Notes under the pieces: model-generated
Told to the model about the DNA's origin: nothing
The model's input: only the letters and a program-made list of their open reading frames with translations
Database searches by the model: none
Source of the DNA: Acinetobacter sp. A47
GTDB taxonomy: Bacteria; Pseudomonadota; Gammaproteobacteria; Pseudomonadales; Moraxellaceae
DNA: 64,000 nucleotides
Assembly: GCF_000805455.1 (NCBI RefSeq)
Contig: NZ_JSUS01000064.1
Coordinates: 124,001-188,000 of the forward strand
Direction of reading: 5' to 3'
Part shown: positions 63,854-64,000 of the stretch, in pieces
Position numbering within the stretch: the first letter of the stretch is position 1
How the letters are laid out: every line of letters starts with the position of its first letter
Translations under genes and position numbers: made by a program

Positions 63854-64000
63854 ATGGCGCATCAATTTACAGTGAATGAAACAATTCATGGTGTTTCGAT
63901 TGAGGACTTTTCCAGGCTGGTGGCAGATACGTCATTGCATGAAGCGGTGTGTAAACGTATTCCCGGAGAAAATCTGGAAATTATTGAATCTGCGGTAAAT
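63854..64000 (+). CDS. DUF2505-like protein, N-terminal part cut by window end
   Basis: A reading frame open from the ATG at 63854 to the window end, 49 codons. The product begins MAHQFTVNETIHGVSIEDF and continues with LHEAVCKRIPGENLEIIES, which resembles the START-like DUF2505 family (proposed lipid or hydrophobic ligand binding). The family call rests on a short segment. Confidence 0.6.
   Translation, partial: MAHQFTVNETIHGVSIEDFSRLVADTSLHEAVCKRIPGENLEIIESAVN

Noticed and set aside
1..64000. CRISPR arrays, tRNA, rRNA, insertion sequences or prophage
   Set aside because: No spaced direct repeats, cloverleaf genes, transposase or phage proteins were found while reading the window.

Overview
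The window looks like a chromosomal segment of an Acinetobacter species. The main reasons are a type VI secretion (T6SS) locus with the Acinetobacter layout (tssBC-hcp-tssEFG-tssM-tagF-OmpA-PAAR divergent from tssH-A-K-L-tagX, with no tssJ), a PqiA split into two genes, and close protein resemblance throughout. No rRNA, tRNA, CRISPR array, transposase or phage gene was seen. The first gene (astB) and the last gene (DUF2505-like) are cut by the window ends.

Layout. 0-3.3 kb: end of the arginine succinyltransferase (ast) catabolic operon plus an amino acid permease. 3.5-8.1 kb: a PqiABC-type MCE lipid-transport operon and a PAP2 phosphatase. 8.2-30.1 kb: a complete T6SS locus in two divergent arms separated by an AT-rich promoter region (15.7-16.1 kb), followed by a small AT-rich orphan lipoprotein that may be an immunity protein. 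31-36.7 kb: metal and oxyanion handling, with molybdate uptake (modABC), a Ni/Co-type repressor/efflux pair (dmeR/dmeF) with a visible operator, and chromate resistance (chrB-chrA) with an inverted repeat across the chrB start codon. 36.8-44.1 kb: an eight-gene operon read leftward: GntR regulator, AprA-like flavoprotein, ferredoxin, sulfonate-type ABC importer, HEAT-repeat protein and DUF971 protein. 44.3-46 kb: a LysR regulator divergent from a LysE exporter.

46-54.7 kb is the most distinctive part. A leftward operon encodes a rhodanese, a serine O-acetyltransferase, a family 2A encapsulin shell protein and a SufS-like cysteine desulfurase with a long low-complexity N-terminal extension of the kind that loads cargo into the shell. 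It is divergent from tauABCD, which releases sulfite from taurine. With the AprA-like/ferredoxin/ABC operon nearby, about 18 kb of this window is devoted to organosulfur uptake, desulfonation, cysteine synthesis and sulfur storage. Encapsulins of this family with cysteine desulfurase cargo are known, including from Acinetobacter; the combination with the neighbouring operons is the part worth study.

55-60.7 kb: an AraC regulator divergent from a three-gene set (ceramidase-like amidohydrolase, D-arabinono-lactone-oxidase-like flavoprotein, fold-type III PLP enzyme) whose joint function is not obvious; a FadL-type outer membrane protein lies nearby. 62.7-64 kb: a universal stress protein, a small hypothetical protein and the start of a DUF2505-like gene. 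Several strong intrinsic terminators and two remnants of a dispersed intergenic repeat were also found.
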